Positions 63,257 to 64,000 of a stretch of 64,000 nucleotides of DNA are shown here, piece by piece (position 1 is the stretch's first letter; each line of letters opens with the position of its first letter). The translations under genes and the position numbers were made by a program. A model generated the notes under the pieces. That model ran no database searches and had not been told where the DNA came from. It was given only the letters and a program-made list of their open reading frames with translations. The stretch is from Fischerella sp. CENA71 (GTDB lineage Bacteria > Cyanobacteriota > Cyanobacteriia > Cyanobacteriales > Nostocaceae). The stretch spans positions 1 to 64,000 of the forward strand of contig JANBVI010000029.1 of NCBI GenBank assembly GCA_024239075.1. Reading direction: 5' to 3'.

Positions 63257-64000
63257 ATGAAATTTTATAAAATGAAAGCAGAGATTTTGGCAAGTTTAGT
63301 GGTGGCGATCGCAACTGGATGTACAAGCTTTGCGACTCCAAATGTACAGCAAGGTAACAACGGCGTCAACACTAATACACCAAGTCAAACGGTTCGAGAC
63401 GACCAACAGGAAAATACCTCAACCCTCGCTTCTCAGGGTGAGAACATTCAATCCAGGACGAAAAATTCTTCCAATTCTGCCGAACAGCTCGATCTCCAAG
63501 AAGGTATGCCATATCAGAAAGCGCGAGAGCTGCTGATTAAACAAGGTTGGCAACCCCATACCCAGGGCGAACCGCCCAATCTGAATAATACTCCTGTGAA
63601 AGAATTATTTGATTTTGGGTATGAGGAGGTTAAAGACTGCTCAGGGACAGGAGTAGGAGCTTGTCTGTTCGAGTTTACAAATCAAGCCGGAGAACTACTG
63701 TCTGTATCGGCGAGGTTGGCTGACTCCAACAATCTCAAACGGGTGGTTTGGCGTTGGTGGATTGAGAAGGGGACAAATACTAATAAACCAGCCTCACTTT
63801 CTGCTGATTATCAAGCAAAACCACCGTTTATCGGCACTAGATTTTTTAATTTTCTCGGTGGAAATGGAACTGGTCAATCGATTGCGATCGCAACTGATGG
63901 CACCACTATAGTTAAACTTAACGGCACAGTTAGCAGTTCAGTTCAATATCGCGGGAAATTTTCCAATCCGATCATCTTGCAAGACGGAAGTGGCTTGGGA
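63257..64000 (+). CDS. Putative lipoprotein with PASTA-like segment, 3' end outside window
   Basis: An open frame from ATG 63257 to the window end (248 codons, no stop). It begins MKFYKMKAEILASLVVAIAT and has a Cys at residue 22 (ATGC), a lipobox-like export signal. After a Ser/Thr/Gln/Asn linker comes EGMPYQKARELLIKQGWQPH, resembling a PASTA-type or cyanobacterial 'EGMxYxxAR' repeat, then DCSGTGVGACLFEF and VWRWWIEKG. Such EGM ... CSGTG proteins recur in cyanobacteria as secreted hypotheticals. Function unknown. Confidence 0.75.
   Translation, partial: MKFYKMKAEILASLVVAIATGCTSFATPNVQQGNNGVNTNTPSQTVRDDQQENTSTLASQGENIQSRTKNSSNSAEQLDLQEGMPYQKARELLIKQGWQPHTQGEPPNLNNTPVKELFDFGYEEVKDCSGTGVGACLFEFTNQAGELLSVSARLADSNNLKRVVWRWWIEKGTNTNKPASLSADYQAKPPFIGTRFFNFLGGNGTGQSIAIATDGTTIVKLNGTVSSSVQYRGKFSNPIILQDGSGLG

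Overview
The window reads as chromosome from a filamentous, probably heterocystous (Nostocales-type) cyanobacterium. The evidence is dense HIP1 octamers (GCGATCGC), heptanucleotide short tandem repeats (TCATTTG and CCAAAAT types), a two-gene atpB-atpE (beta-epsilon) ATP synthase cluster, a DevBCA-type exporter, and several cyanobacterium-typical families (DUF1822, DUF4332, DUF3598-like, DUF1400, Orn/Lys/Arg decarboxylase of the SpeA type). Genus or species cannot be fixed from the sequence alone.

Layout. 1-160: 3' end of a 5S rRNA gene and its terminator. 0.7-9.7 kb: a thermolysin-type (M4, protealysin-like) protease with a downstream emfourin-like inhibitor gene, a cobalamin-binding-type protein, tRNA-Gly(CCC), an acetoacetate-decarboxylase-family protein, dnaK, an Rpn/DUF2887 protein, a tRNA-dihydrouridine synthase and a DUF3598-like gene with a probable frameshift. 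9.8-13.7 kb: a large NACHT-HEAT-PD-(D/E)XK protein followed by a 21-bp-period tandem array. 13.8-27 kb: mostly housekeeping and metabolic genes (speA type, ychF, class III aminotransferase, a divergent tetR / M16 peptidase pair, SemiSWEET, radical SAM, small Cys-rich and SRPBCC proteins). 27-34.3 kb: a minus-strand cluster of a TIGR04222/glycine-rich-like membrane protein, an ECF-like sigma factor, a DUF1822 protein and a giant CHAT-protease/transmembrane/double periplasmic-binding-domain protein. 34.3-36.5 kb: remnants (PIN toxin, TetR) around an SDR gene. 36.6-43 kb: a J-domain protein and a devBCA exporter with a divergent TetR gene and three operator-like palindromes. 43-54.8 kb: PhoD phosphatase, an HTH/TIR-like/double-GAF protein, MoaD, holin-like, DUF1400 and AI-2E proteins, a metallophosphoesterase and hypotheticals, with a second 21-bp tandem array. 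55.4-64 kb: an ABC exporter, a vWA protein with a duplicated C-terminal domain, a DUF6745-type pair, a LemA remnant, atpB-atpE and the start of a lipoprotein gene.

The strongest candidates for undescribed biology are (i) the minus-strand sigma-DUF1822-CHAT module. Its CHAT protein has a cytoplasmic caspase-like His/Cys dyad joined through one membrane helix to two tandem TPR-like plus LivJ-like ligand-binding modules, the architecture of a transmembrane receptor-protease. (ii) The single-gene NACHT-HEAT protein with a C-terminal nuclease-like domain, a plausible NLR-like defence protein. (iii) The HTH-TIR-like-GAF-GAF protein, whose TIR-like segment appears to lack the family glutamate. These functions are inferred from domain content; no search was run.
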